Shown here piece after piece: positions 11,200 through 23,358 of a DNA stretch of 64,000 nt. A model generated the notes under the pieces. The model did not search any database. It had not been told where the DNA came from and saw nothing but the letters and a program-made list of their open reading frames with translations. Origin of the DNA: Fomes fomentarius (Eukaryota; Basidiomycota; Agaricomycetes; Polyporales; Polyporaceae). Positions within the stretch are counted from its first letter, which is position 1, and every line of letters begins with the position of its first letter. Position numbers and translations under genes: made by a program. The DNA lies in assembly GCA_022606135.1 (NCBI GenBank), contig JABYQN010000004.1, positions 62,001 through 126,000 on the forward strand, given 5' to 3'.

Positions 11200-13897
11200 T
11201 CAGGTCGAATGCTGAACTTGTGGTTCTTCCGTCGACGTCTCGGGAACGGCAGCGTCCGACGTAATGTCAGACACCTGCTGCTGCCACATACTGTAGTATA
11301 GACCGCCTGCCTGCATGAGCTCCTCGTGCGTGCCCTGCTCGACGACCTGTCCCTCCTTGAGCACGATGATAAGGTCTGGGATGTGCGAACATGGACGGAC
11401 ACGTGAATACTATGACAAGAGTCGGGGAAAGCACTGGTTCACGCACCGGACTCAACGACGGTCCGCAGACGGTGCGCAATGAAGATGCTGGTGCGTGCCT
11501 TCTCCTGGAGCAAGTTGTTGACATTCCGCATCAGCTCTGTCTCAGTATGGGCGTCTAGTGCTGAAGTCTGCGCTGTATAAGCCGAAGTGCACGGCAGTGG
11601 AGAAACGGAGAAACACAGCTGCTTACCGCCTCGTCAAAGAACAAGACCGGCGGGTCTTTCAACAACACTCTCGCTACCGCTAACCGCTGCTTCTCCCCAC
11701 CCGACAGCATCAAACCACGTTCTCCTACCTTGGTACTATATTTCTCTGGCAGTCTCATAATCGCCTCATGGACATGCGCCTTCTTCGCCGCCTCCACCAC
11801 CTCCTCATCGCTCGCGCTCAAACGACCATACCGGATATTCTGCAAGACGTCCGAATGGAACAAGGGCGTATCCTGCGGGACGACCCCTATGGCACTGCGC
11901 AGGGAGTTGATCTGTAGGTCACGGATATCCTGGCCGTCGACGAAGATTCGGCCCGAGGAGGGCTCGTAGAAGCGGAAGAGAAGACGAAACACGGTGGATT
12001 TGCCGCACCCGGACGGTCCGACAAGTGCGACCTTCTTACCGGCGGGAATCGTGAAAGAGAGGTTGCGGAAGATCGGCCGGTCGGGGTGGTATCCAAAGTT
12101 GACGTTTTCGAAGGTGATGGCACCACCACGGAAATCAAGTGGTCGTGCATCGGATTTGTCCTACATCGCATGTGGTGGCTGTCAGTGATTGTCTGCCAAC
12201 CAACAAGCGATGGTGATTACCTTTGGAGGCTGGTTCTGCGTCGTGAGGTTGAACAGGACCTCCATGTCAAGAAGACTCTGTCGCATCTCGCGGTAGATGG
12301 TGCCGAGGAAGTTGAGCGGAAGCGACAGCTGGAAGACCAGCTGGTTCACCATGACGAGGTCACCGACAGTCATAGTACCTATGCACGCTATCAACAAACA
12401 TATCGTTGATACCCTGACTGAGGCGCGTACCATTGATGACACCCTGGGCTGCGAGAAACATCATCGCTGTCAAGGCGCTAGAGAAGATGACGTTCTGCCC
12501 AGAGTTGAGATACGCCAGTGAGGTCGCAATCTTGGTCGAAGACTTCTCGTACGACGCAAGGTGTTTGTCATACTGCGCGATCTCAAACCTCTCGTTGTTG
12601 AAGTGCTACGGAGAGTCCATCAGCTCGCGTCGCAAAATGAAGTCGCGTTGACCAACCTTCACGGCCTCGTAGTTGATGAGCGAGTCGACAGCGACTGTGG
12701 CAGCTTTGTTGTCCGCCGCATTTGCCTCTCGCCGGAAGCGCGTTCTGATGGGAGAGGTCGAGAGGGAGACTTATATAACAAACTCTTGATCATCTTACCT
12801 CCAAGAAGTAGTTCGGACTGTAAACCACGTGTATGCAGCCATAGTCACAGCGGTGATGGCTGCATAGTCCCAGCCGAACTTCCATGTCTGTCGCCAAATC
12901 AGATATCTGACATACGAGATGGCAAAAGGTGCACTGACCAGTATACCGCATACTAACGATATCTCAAGAGCTGTAGGTACAATTCTGAATATGATAGCTT
13001 GTAGTATAAAGGTAATGCCTCTGCGCGGGTAAGCATCAACGTCTGGATGATAAATCATAGAACATACGCACTTAGTTCCTCTATCTATAGCACGTGTCAA
13101 GCCACCAGTATGACGCGACAGGTGGAACTTTAGATCCAGGTGGAGGAGGTGCTCGAATGTCTCTCGTGCGACCTTACGAACAGCATGTTGTCCAACACTC
13201 GCGAACGTCGCATTCAGCAGTTCGCCGAACAGTGTCGCTCCTATTCGCGCAGCACCGTCTTCTCCCCGCGACAATCAAAGTAGGCAACGAGGACAACATG
13301 CGAAGGACTTACAGCCCAGGATGAGGGACCCCGCGACAACCCAAACGGTGGATACCGCGTGAACGTCGATATTGAGCGCGTCGATGACTTGCTTGAATAA
13401 CAGCGGCACTTGCACGTTCAATAGCTACACGCATACAGTCATACGCCACGAGTCCTCCGAACGAGCATGACTACACGTACCTTGCCCGAGATGAGCAGCC
13501 CAAACCCAAGCACCACGCGTCCACGTGTCTTCCAATCATCCTTTGGCCACAGGTTCGCCGCAAGCTTCCGCACTATACTCCAATCCCTCTTCCGCTGCTC
13601 CGACTGCGTGATGTGCACAGGGTCGCCTCCCAAGTCTTGCTTGGTGGACGCCTTCGTAGTTGTCAAAGGCTGAGCTTGCTGTGTAGGCTGCCCAGCCGAC
13701 GAAGATTCTGCCTTCGGCTGCTGAGCCAGATGCTGAAAGAGTCGTGTATGCGTCCCCCTGAGCGAGACATGAACGTGTATGGGTGTGGGTGAGGTCAGTC
13801 GGGAAGCGGCTCCCGTGCTGAAGGGCCGCGCGAAGGAAGGTGCGGAGAGAGCCTTGAAGGAGGTAGCCAAGCACTGGCGGCAGACGAAGGGGTTCAT
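11200..13897 (-). CDS. ATM1: mitochondrial ABC half-transporter, Atm1/ABCB7 type
   Basis: Starts [14 protein letters not shown] with an Arg/Ser-rich presequence (residues about 1-60), fitting import to the mitochondrial inner membrane. Then comes the conserved [18 protein letters not shown], and in later exons the membrane domain: [49 protein letters not shown], and [20 protein letters not shown]. The nucleotide-binding domain has Walker [10 protein letters not shown] near 12020, Q-loop VVPQDTPLF, signature [13 protein letters not shown], and Walker B PVLFFDEA split from its downstream exon by an intron. The H-loop histidine lies in [13 protein letters not shown] near 11490. The stop is at 11200 after QVQHST. 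Atm1 exports a glutathione-linked sulfur species from the matrix needed for cytosolic iron-sulfur protein assembly. About seven exons; all core motifs are intact. Confident family call. Confidence 0.93.
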
Positions 13898-14869
13898 CTA
13901 GTTGAGCAGAGCTCCGAGTTCATCGAGCACGGCGCGCGGCGGTGGACGGGAGTTAGAAGGTGGAAATTGGGAAACATTGACCTATATCCCGACTTCAGAT
14001 CACTCTGGCGTGCTTTGGCGCGAGCAGTGATGTTATCAGATAAGATTGGTGGCCGCTCATCTCCGACCGACACGCGCGCACTTTCGACACGAAGAAGTCA
14101 GAAAAATCAGAAAAATCGACTGTGCCCTTGCTGCTACACCCCTTGCTCTGAGACTAGTCATACACACTGCTATAAGCCTTTTAATTATACCTGTACCTTG
14201 TGAATCTACATAGATACTTGGTTTTGTGATTTATAGACGCCAGACCATGTCCTATATTCCTGACGAAGATCCGTCCACAGGAACCTCCTCTCGTCACACT
14301 AAAGCTCCCTAGCAAACTGTATACACACTCCCTACCTTTTATGTGCAAATTTATCTAGTCTACGAGCGATTTTGGGTTTCTCATGCCTTGCTGAAAGATG
14401 TCGCCCTTTGGCGCCCAATCACGTGGTTACTAAGGTAAGGCCAAAGAGTGAATTTCTGTTCCTCGTGAGGCTTGAAAATGGCTCAGTGTGCTCACCCATA
14501 CCTCCCAAAGAGTTCTGTCGGTCACTTGATGTGAGAACGTGAAGTGACCTCCCATATGTTTTTCGAAATTTTTCGTGTGCAAAATGCTGTGCAGTTGGGC
14601 GCTCGGCCACCAAAATCGCAACCAGCTGTTAAAAGATGTGCCATCTAGCAGACTCCAAATTCAAGTTGAAACCTCTCAGGATCACTGCATCATCGTGTTT
14701 ATGTGTGAAAACAATTCCTGCTTTCCCCGGGCTAATATGTTCAATATATAGTATACCACTTCATAAGTTCATATGGTGCACTGCGGACTTGACTTCGACT
14801 CATCGAAGTCGGCCACCGGAGCTAGTATGACACTTTCTCGATTCTTTGAGGAGATGCGCAGAGATTTGT
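13898..14869. other. intergenic region upstream of ATM1
   Basis: About 1 kb of AT-richer DNA, with only small unsupported frames. It contains the ATM1 promoter side (from 13898 rightward) and ends where similarity to the 36.5 kb copy begins. Confidence 0.5.
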
Positions 14870-14948
14870 GCAACATCAAGGTGATGGTACAACCGTTGAA
14901 GTGTATATATACTAAATGTATCGCCCTGCACCCTGGCAGACGCAGCTA

Positions 14949-16615
14949 TCATCGTGGATCTCTTGAAGATGTGGACCCATGAATGTTCTGCATCTGCCAG
15001 GCTTCTGAACTAACACTATGACTTCGCCCCGTATCTTCGAATTCGATGCTCGGGACTCTGAGGCTGATCTGTGTGTCGTTGAGCGACTTGATGAAAGCAC
15101 AGATGACGATGATGGCCGCAGGATATAACCCCTATGGACATCCAAACTCTCAGTACAGTGCCGTCGTGAATGGATATGAGCTGTGAACGCACAACCAGGG
15201 GTATGACAGCTGCTGCCACGAAACTTGAAGTGATTTCGTCCACCACCTGAGGAGCTACCGTCCCCCCGTACCCTAGCTTTATCCCAATGCAGATCACGAA
15301 AGTGGCCTAGCAGGAGGTAGTTACATGAGATAGCACCGGCGATATGGAACACGTAAGGACCGCACCGATAGAACGCAATACAGAGCGCCCGACTCGACCA
15401 ACACTAGAAGCACCTTCTCTACTAGTTGTCGGGTAGAGCCGTTAGAGAGATATGACCTCACGAGTTTCCGGTGTGTCCTAAGATACAGTGTTAATATGTA
15501 TGTCATGAATGTTTGCGTAGATCATCGCGTACCAGGCTTTATAAGCAATGAGTGATGTCGCGATTATGTTTGTACACAGCGATAAGCATGACGCAGCAAA
15601 TGTCACTCCGAGGTATTCTCTCGGCTCTGTAACATGTAAAACGTCGTATTTCCATGATGGGGACTTAGAAACCGTGAGAAGAAATGCAGTATACGTAAGC
15701 ATTCCTGTGGTTGAATAGATCAGTGGGATACACACACTCCTACGACGATATGTGTGACACACCAAACGTGGCTAGCACTAGGACCATGCCAATTCCACAG
15801 ACTACTCGGTTCCATTGCCAGATCACCAAGGCCCGCCACCACACAATCGCATCACCGATAGTAACCTGCAAGTCAAAAAAGAAGCTCAGCCAACACACAG
15901 AAGTGATCTAGTATCTGACAGTCACTTGCGTTGATCATTACGGCAACGTTACCCATACACATTTGCGTCAAAAGTCGGTCATCCACGCTGTAATATTGGG
16001 ATGGAGTAGAGGGAATGTGAACGCATGTCGAGTTCAGTGACGTGTATCCCAAACTGGGGTGGTCCGATAGTGCACTTTCTAAGCATTGGGCTGTATTCTT
16101 GAGCGACGACTGAATTTGTTGAACCGAAGAGACGAACAGGATCGTGTAACTGTTCATTGTCGCCCAGAGAGTGATGACCCAGTAGACTGCCGTAGTAACA
16201 TATAGCACGAGGAGGGTACCGATCAAGACCGTCACGGTTGCATTGAAAGGTCTGGTCCTTCGCCTGTCAGTAATGTAAGCGAAACTCATCAGGAGGGTTC
16301 TCGGTGCACACTCAGGACCCAGTGCGAGGCCCGCTCACTTGACTAGAATCCACACAGCTACCACGATAACTGCCGTAAAGAGAGCTAATGAGAGTATGTT
16401 GAGTGTTTGCTTATGCCACAGATGGTCACCATGAATGAGAGATGTTCACCGAAGAGCCCAGTAAGTATGACATTATCCTTCATCCCTGACTCTTCGGTTT
16501 GCCGAAACAAATCTTGATCGTCCATAATAGACAAGGTTCGGTTGATGACATTCAATGCCATCTCTGTCAGATTGCGCATGTCTATGACAGTGAGAGAAGT
16601 GTTAGTAGGAGGCAT
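14949..16615 (-). CDS. multi-span membrane protein, agaricomycete family (copy A)
   Basis: Starts MPPTNTSLTVIDMRNLTEM. It continues with a hydrophobic segment ALFTAVIVVAVWILVK near 16390-16340, a second exon beginning FAYITDRRRTRPFNATVTVL with the membrane stretch VLIGTLLVLYVTTAVYWVI, then a Cys-containing loop (CLESALSDHPSLGY). Later exons hold IVWWRALVIWQWNRVVCGIG, SLCTNIIATSLIAYKAW, EKVLLVLVESGALYCVL and AAIIVICAFIKSLNDTQI, ending at a stop at 14949 after a Ser-rich tail. About six to seven membrane segments. The order of motifs is that of a large agaricomycete family of putative plasma-membrane proteins with no known ligand or role. The frame is open through every recognised exon, and the exon-1/exon-2 splice is not resolved. 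It has a near-identical direct copy at 36606-38302. Confidence 0.7.
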
Positions 16616-17227
16616 GACTCGGACGTGACAACGAGGGATATTGGCGAGCGATGATGGGAGCAGACAATGTGTGTGACCACGCCAAATGGCAGCGCACCTT
16701 ATATGCCGCTCTACTAAACACCTGCGGGATGACAGTGAGGTGACTTGTGCTTATTGTCATGTGCTTCCGATGAGTGTTGACTCATTCCGCCGGTGGCGCC
16801 ACAAGCTCCCATTCATCATTCAGAGGGGATGTTATGCCATACGATCTTGTACAAGGGGTATAGGATTAGGTTGTAGCTGCGGCTACAATGGCATCGTTTT
16901 TTCAATCGGCCGCCACAGAAGCCATGGGCCACCCAGCATGCTGCCCTGCCATTCATAGAAGAAGCACGGGTAGTACCAGTGGAAAAGCTCAACAAAATCG
17001 GGGAGATCAACCTCAAGTACATTCTACGAGCATCTACGAATCGTACTTACTATTCATGCATCGCGTCGTGAACGCGTGAACGTTCAAAGTTCAAACGCCA
17101 CAGCGCGCGGAGTGGTCGGAGGTAGGTGATTCGCTGATATGTGGACGTTACCATTATAGTCCGTATTCCAAGTAGAACTAACCGCAGCAACTACGGAACA
17201 TCGCCAAACAGAACACGCACAAGGATA
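16616..17227. other. intergenic region between membrane gene and LRR gene (copy A)
   Basis: No gene recognised. The stretch is conserved in copy B (38303-38901) at about 95% by eye, so it was duplicated along with the genes. It probably contains the promoter of the membrane gene (start at 16615). Confidence 0.5.
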
Positions 17228-20200
17228 TCATTCGATACGACCCCTTAGCCAGCTCAACAGCCCCTTCGTGCCCTCCCTTTCCCATACCCGTCTCTGAGGT
17301 ACACGGAATCTGTCGCGATTAAGTTTCGATCAGAGCCCCATCTTGCCACATTGTGTCTGATCAGGGAAAAATTAAGTCACTCACATATTTCCGTCAACCA
17401 AGAACACGTCCAACGGCAACAGACCCAGCTCCGGCGGCAGCTTCCCGATCTCGTTATCCCTGAAGTCAAGCTCCTCAAGCTTCCATTCCGGCACGTCCCT
17501 GTTGCCTCTAAATCGCTCTGCGATCTGCTGAAACCCGTCTAGATCGTTGATCCTGTTCCCGCGGAGGTGCAACTGCCGCAGGCCTTTTCTCTCCCCTGCG
17601 TTCTCATCGGCGAATATGAGCAACGAGAGCGCATCGTGGGTAAATGCGGCGGACGTCAACACGTTGTACGACAAGTTCAGGTTCCGGACGCTCGGGAAAA
17701 GCTTCGCGAGGAGAGGGAGAAGGGGCTCGTTCGTCCGAGACGCAAAATCGTCCCTGCCGTTCTCGCTTACGTGCGAGACCGGCACAGTGTCGCCCAAGTT
17801 GCAGTTCACTAGATTCAACTCCTCGAGGTACGGCAGTGTGACTCCGGGGTCGAGCGGGATGCTGAAAGATGGATCAGCCCGGCGGTTCGTCAGCGTGAGC
17901 ACCTTCAGCGTCTGCGCAAGAGGCTGCGCGGCGATGGCAACGAGAGGAAGGGTGGGGGACGGAATTGCAAGTGCGAGGTCAGACATGGGCGTCACAGGGC
18001 CACTAGTTAGCGCCCGGGCTGCGAGGGAGAACGAACGCGCGTGGTTCACTTTCGGAGGGGCTGAGGTGGGAAGGGTGAGTGTGCGCGACGTCGAGTTGTA
18101 GAACTGTGGACTAGCTAGCGCAGCTCCGACCGATGGAGGGGTGTGAGGTCGTTGTGATCCGGACGGCGACGGAGTGCGTGAAGCATTCGCTGGCTGACTT
18201 GGGCCGGACGCAGCAGCAGCAGCTATGGCCGCGGCCCTCGCACGTCGTCGCCCACCTGCGCTGAGGAGACCTTGCTCTGCCTCGATCTCCCAAGGCTCTT
18301 TCTCGACCACCTTCGTCGGCGCGAGAGGCGCGGGCTTGCCCTTCGGCGGAGGAGGTGAAGTAGAAGTAGACGGTGCTGAGGACTGTGCTGCAGCGGCGGC
18401 GGCGGCTCTGGCACGCCTCTTCGCACCTTCGGACAACAGACCCTGCTCGACCTCGATCTCCCAGGGTTCCTTGGCCACCACCTTCGAGTCAGTTTGCGCA
18501 GATGGCGAATCGACATTATCCGCATATGTGATAGGTCGACGCTGTTTCGCCCTACGCTCAGCTTCGATCTCCCAAGCCTCCTTGATGACGCGCTTGCCAA
18601 CGATGATACGGAGGACGCCCTCCGGAGGCTCCCGGTTCGTTACTTCGTACTCGACAGTTTGCTTGATCACATTCGGTGTGAACACGGCCTCGATCGCGGG
18701 TCGCGTGACTTGCGTCTCTTCGAGGTCGAGGATACGAAGCATAGGGAACAAAGTCCCTGTAGACGCGGAAAATATGGAGACTGGAAAGCTGTCATCGCCG
18801 ATATCTGCCTTTAACATATGCACTTCACGCAATCTCTCCAAACGTCCCAAAGCACGGAAGAGCGAGTCACACTTGCCGAGAGAGTTTCCAGAAAGATCCA
18901 ACTTCGAGATCAGCGCGGGCAACCCTGGACCATCGGTCGAGTGGTCGATGGAGGCAGCGGTGAGAGGGTTGTGGGATACGTCCAGCGTCGTCAGGCGCGG
19001 CAGTGGTTCCGCCGCTCGAGTGATGGTCTGTGAGAACCAGTCTCCACGCGAGTCTTTCGTCCGGCCGATTGGGTTCGAGCCTTCGCCGAACGCGCTGCTG
19101 AATGGAAGCGCCTTAAACAAGTTGTGCGAAAGGTTGAGTGTTGTTAAGTGCGGTAATGCCCAGAAGTTCTGTGGGAGGGAGGTTAGCTGGTTGTGGGACA
19201 AGTCGACCACGGTCAGCGCTGTAAGATCCGCGAACGAGTCCGGAAGAGCTGTTAACTTGTTGTTGTGCAGCTAGAGCAAGGCAAAAATTTGAGTGGCGTC
19301 GTTAGACGACGATTGGAAAGGATACATACATCAACCGTCTTAAGCGAGCCAAACATTGAGATTTCGGCCTGTATCTCGATAATCTCGTTTGACCAAGCCT
19401 TCAGTACCTCCAGGTCTTGCGCATCATACCATGATGGCGCATCTCCATTGGCCTTCCATCGTGCGTTTGATTCCCCTATGGGCGGCTCGACTGACACTGA
19501 CTTGAGGGGTTCAGGTGTGATGCCCAGGTGAATCTCGAAGAGGGCAGAGGGCAGACAGGGAAGGTCACGAGAGGACAGATTGATGGCGCCTTGTGAAAAG
19601 GTCCTTGAATAATGAATACTTCAAGTCGGCTAAGAAGATGGATAAGACGGGGGAAGATGTGTCAAGCAGCAAACAACACCATATGCTCGCTATCGCAACC
19701 AAGGGATAAACCTAGGACGCGCGATACTGAGTGGGAGGCACTGAAGATCGTCACGTTTGCGTTGCACTCGACAGGCGACCTCATCGCCAAGCGGCTGGAG
19801 TGCGGTCCAAAAGAGCGGATCTCAAAGCCTACCCCTAGTACTAGATTTGTCACAAGGCTTCTTCTCCTCATCGTCGGGACAAGTAAACGCCCCAGCATGC
19901 CTGGGTATGAGACTAGGAAATACCATCGTACAACGGAACAAAGACATTGGACACACACCGGTAACGAGCCAGGCCGTCCGATCATGCTGCTTGACACATC
20001 TGCACCAACAAATAGACACATACCGGAGCTACGAGCGCGCTCGATCGATTCTTTGATTGACCATCGTCCAAAATCAACATCGCGCTCAACAGGCTGGTTG
20101 TACGTATGTGGCGAGGCGTCCGCCAGCCCTGCGAACTCGTCTTTCACGGGCGACTTCATAACCTTCTTCACCTCAGCACGCCTCAGCGCGATCTGTTCGC

Positions 20201-20600
20201 GGATGCTGAGCTGGGGCTTGGGTAGTGGTGGAACTGCATCTTCTTCAGATGGCAGTGCGCTGGTCCTCTTCGCAGGTGACTTCGTCAGGGATCTGGAGTT
20301 CGGGGTTTTGAGATTCGGCTGAGAGCGTTGAGAACGCAAAGTCGGTGTCGGTGCGATAGTCGGCGTTCTGACGCGAGGAGTCGCTGTCGTACTCGGTGAC
20401 GGTGCGGCTGTCGGTGTCCTCACACGAGGTTTCGCGGCCACCGTGGGCGAAGCTGTCGCCGTGGGTGTCTTCGTACGAGGTTTCGCGAGCGGAGTGACGG
20501 GTGCTCGCAATGAAGATGAGGGAACGGTCGGGGTACTCTGAAGCCTGAGGCGAGCATTCGAACTGGAATAAGAGGAGCTGGGCTGTGGAAGACGAGACAT
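17228..20600 (-). CDS. leucine-rich repeat protein, LRRC40-like
   Basis: Starts MSRLPQPSSSYSSSNARLRL (20600). The first exon is a low-complexity Pro/Thr/Ser region with repeated (V/T)RTPT units, then IREQIALRRAEVKKVM and GRWSIKESIERARSSG. A ~430-bp intron leads to AINLSSRDLPCLPSALFEIH and an exon ending FGSLKTVD. Classical LRRs follow, such as LTVVDLSHNQLTSLPQNF and LTTLNLSHN. A long insertion (18600-18220) carries three copies of a KEPWEIEAEQGLLS-type motif and Ala-rich linkers. More LRRs then appear (LEELNLVNCNLGD, LRQLHLRGNRI, LEELDFRDNEIGKLPPEL). A final intron (GTGAGTGACTT) leads to FRVPQRRVWEREGTKGLLSW and the stop at 17228. The family is conserved from fungi to animals; its cellular role is poorly defined, probably protein-protein scaffolding. 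The ORF is intact here, unlike the copy at 38902-40370. Confidence 0.85.
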
Positions 20601-21122
20601 CGCGGGCGATAGTACTAGTAGGGGTCCGGGGGAGGATTCGAACTTGTCTGGAGTTGACGTGGAAGCGCCCATTGAACGCGTTCGGCGCGTGCCTGATTGA
20701 GCAGTTCGCAGTGACCCCGGACCACTCCTTCCGGGGGTCGTGGCTGAGGCGCCCGTCCACTCCTACGAAATCTAGCTGCCAGAGATTGACGGTATCGCTC
20801 CCCTTTGGATCTCAAGACAAATCGCAAGGCCTCCCTACCCCTTCACGCCAATGTGAGTGTCAAAATCGTCCTCAGAGTGTGTTGGGATGTCGTATGAGAG
20901 AATTGGGAGTGGTTGAAAGTGTTGCACGGGCTGGATGGACGGACATGTGGTCGGATGTATCCAGGATCCTTGCCGGTACTAGGTACTAATGTCATGCTGC
21001 TGCAGTCGGAGAAAGTGCGAACGCTATCGCAGTGAGTGCCGTTTAGTACGTGTTGTTCGCGATGCGCGATTGACCTGTTGCATACCTCCAGCTTCCGACC
21101 CAAGCTCTCCCGTTCGCCCAGC
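20601..21122. promoter_or_regulatory. divergent intergenic region between LRR gene and RPS10
   Basis: About 520 bp between two starts facing away from each other (LRR gene to the left, RPS10 to the right). It probably serves as promoter for both. No TATA box was seen; the RPS10 side has pyrimidine-rich tracts such as those near 21090-21120, as is usual for fungal ribosomal protein genes. Confidence 0.45.
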
Positions 21123-21682
21123 ATGATCATCTCCAAGCCCCACAAGCGCGTCATCTACGAGTCCCTCTTCAAGGGTCAGTCCCCAAATATCTATAATGAT
21201 GGGCATCCATGACGTTTTAGTACAGAGGGCGTGTTGGTCGCCAAGAAGGATTACAATGCCCCCAAACACGAGGAGCTCGATGTGCCTAACCTCGAAGTTA
21301 TCAAGGCTATGCAGAGCCTTACTTCTAAGGGCCTTGTGAAGACACAATTCTCCTGGCAGTGGTACTACTACGTCCTTACCCCCGAGGGCGTTGATTACCT
21401 CCGGGAGTGGTGCGTATACCCACCTCTGATCTCTTCATGCTGAAGTCCTTGACTCCCTGCCGTTCATGCATCAGGTTGAACCTTCCGTCGGAGATTGTCC
21501 CCTCTACCCACAAAAGGGCCGTCCGTCCGCCTCGTCCGGCTCAGGTGCGTGGTCCCGGTGGCGGTGAGGGTACCTACCGTGCGCCCCGCGGCGACCGCGA
21601 GGACTACAGGAAGAAGGAGGGTGCGCCTGGCGAGTTCCGGCCACAGTTCGCCGGTGTCGGCCGTGGTGCGCCTCGGGAGTAG
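21123..21682 (+). CDS. RPS10: 40S ribosomal protein eS10
   Basis: Three exons with clean splice joins: 21123-21174, 21226-21409 and 21475-21682. The protein starts [19 protein letters not shown] and has the diagnostic plectin/S10 domain [38 protein letters not shown] and [17 protein letters not shown]. It ends with a Gly/Arg-rich tail ([16 protein letters not shown]) and GVGRGAPRE. At about 147 residues it has the normal length. It is part of the small ribosomal subunit beak. The intron positions (after LFK G, and inside the Trp codon of REW) are inferred from GT-AG and frame. A single essential gene lies here between the two copies of the segmental duplication. Very confident. Confidence 0.97.
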
Positions 21683-22554
21683 AGGACTGGTGTCGACGAC
21701 GATCATCACTAGGAGCAGCCGGCCTATGCACAGGATGGAGGGCGTCCGAAGGCATGGTCAATGTTGTAGCTGTACGGTGCGTACAGCGGGTGGGTCTGGC
21801 TGCTGTCTATGTAGGAGACATGTTATAATATTGCTTCTATCCGCCGCAAAATTGTAGTATGAGCATTCCATGCCTCGCTTATGCTATGTCTACGCTGTTT
21901 CGCTCTCCATCATCACATGTGCGCCTTTAGAATTTTACGTGAGGCTTGGGCCAAGTCCCAATCGAGTAACTCGGCCGCCCGTCCGTCCGGACCTTGGGAG
22001 CTTCTTGACGCAGGACGTCATCTCGGACGCCTCAACACTGCGGCGTGGCCCTTCTACACAACGGTCACCTTCCGTGTCTTGACAGCGCATCCCTGCCTTG
22101 ACTTGTTCCCTCTCTCAAAACTATCGCAGGTGAGCTCGTATGTACTGACACTGGCGACATGGAGACTCAGATGAGGCCAGGTCCCAGTTTCACTTCTTTG
22201 GGGACCGCCAGCTATACGGAGTCACAACAACATTGGAGCGTTTATATCTCAATTCTCTCCAAATTCGCTTTCTATCTGGATTCTCTTCAAATTCGCCGTC
22301 AACGGCTGCGCGCGCACCGCATCCGCCTCACTGTGAAATATACTTGCGTGCGTTGTGAGTCTTATTCGAGAGCATACACATACAACAAGTGTCCATACAT
22401 CTCCATTCTCCGCCTAACGCGCATCCATGATCTTGTGGTAAATTCTGAGACGCATACAGCCGCATAAGAACTCACCCGACCACTCCAATCCGCCACCATT
22501 CCGCAACCACAGCGCCCGCCCCGCCGAGCGTATATAACTCACATCCCCGCGAGG
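21683..22554. other. intergenic region
   Basis: RPS10 3' flank followed by the 5' flank of the next gene. No exon, RNA gene or repeat could be supported. Overlapping frames at 21870-22467 have no recognisable sequence. Confidence 0.45.
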
Positions 22555-23358
22555 ATGCCCCACGATGGTACTCCTCTACCTCCACTTCCCAATATGAATG
22601 CAAACGTGCGTAGAACCACTCCCTCTCCCAGAGCACCACGCAATACACGCGATCGCAACGAACCCGCCCCTGATGCACTCACCCGGCCACAGCAACAGCA
22701 GCAGCGCCCTCCAGCATCTGCTCCCACACCCGCACCGAAGACACTTCCACGCGCACGCTTCAGCTGGTCCTCATCAATACTCACCACGTTCACGCTCATC
22801 GGCTGCTTCACGATCCTCTGCTCGTACGCCTCCGCTGCAAGCACCAGCTTCGCGCTCCTCGCCGCGCGGCCGATGTACTCGCTGTACCCCTCGCTCGTCG
22901 CCGCGATGCTCATGGGCGGCGTGTGCGCGGTTATATGCTATCTGCCCACTATGATCGCCGTGCTATGCTTCCAGGCGCTCTTCCATACAGACATCAGGAA
23001 GAACCATACTCCTCCGCCAGGGGTGCCTGCATCCATGGCGAACTCAGTATCAGGGTCAGGAGCGGGCGCGAGCGCGGGCACAGGAGGGACAGGAAGGGGG
23101 GTGTACAGGGAGATGCTGCTGTCCCTCTTGCGTGACGGCGCGAACACGATCAAGCTCGCGCTTGTACTCACGCCAATCTATGTCATGGCCATCGGGCGGG
23201 GGAGCCAGGGGTTGGTGGAGAGCAGGTCGTTGGAGGCCGCGTCTGGGGGACAGCTCGCGGCTGCGATTATGACGCTGAAGATCATGCTGGTGGGGATGTC
23301 GGAGATCTGGGATTTGGTGCCATTGGTCGTGTTCAGGTTGGATCGGGAGCGGAGGTGA
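22555..23358 (+). CDS. integral membrane protein of unknown function
   Basis: An uninterrupted 267-residue frame. The first 70 residues are Pro/Arg/Gln-rich, with a short poly-Gln run, and cytosolic in character. Then come hydrophobic segments: SILTTFTLIGCFTILCSYAS, a second from LYPSLVAAMLMGGVCAVICY, and a third at about residues 200-215 (LALVLTPIYVMAIGRG). A Gly/Ser/Ala-rich loop (residues about 160-185) separates membrane parts. The C-terminus LVGMSEIWDLVPLVVFRLDR is moderately hydrophobic. I do not recognise the family. Start alternatives are the ATG at 22555 or the internal one at 22594. The absence of introns is unusual for this window but not unique. Length, composition and codon use favour a real gene. 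Confidence 0.6.
   Translation: MPHDGTPLPPLPNMNANVRRTTPSPRAPRNTRDRNEPAPDALTRPQQQQQRPPASAPTPAPKTLPRARFSWSSSILTTFTLIGCFTILCSYASAASTSFALLAARPMYSLYPSLVAAMLMGGVCAVICYLPTMIAVLCFQALFHTDIRKNHTPPPGVPASMANSVSGSGAGASAGTGGTGRGVYREMLLSLLRDGANTIKLALVLTPIYVMAIGRGSQGLVESRSLEAASGGQLAAAIMTLKIMLVGMSEIWDLVPLVVFRLDRERR

Larger units (their letters stand above)
14870..19288. repeat. direct segmental duplication, copy A
   Basis: This block is repeated in the same orientation at about 36525-40377. The offset is exactly 21687 bp between 15849-16816 and 37536-38503, which shows no net indel there, and it shifts to 21660-21670 at both sides. It contains the C-terminal part of the LRRC40-like gene and a complete multi-span membrane-protein gene. 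The left edge is blurred: similarity fades at about 14870-14980. The right edge falls just inside the second coding exon/intron boundary of the LRR gene, near 19270-19290. Confidence 0.9.

Noticed and set aside
18225..19274. 349-residue open frame on the plus strand
   Set aside because: It is fully antisense to the LRRC40-like gene and follows its codon pattern. It has no homology-like motif or domain.
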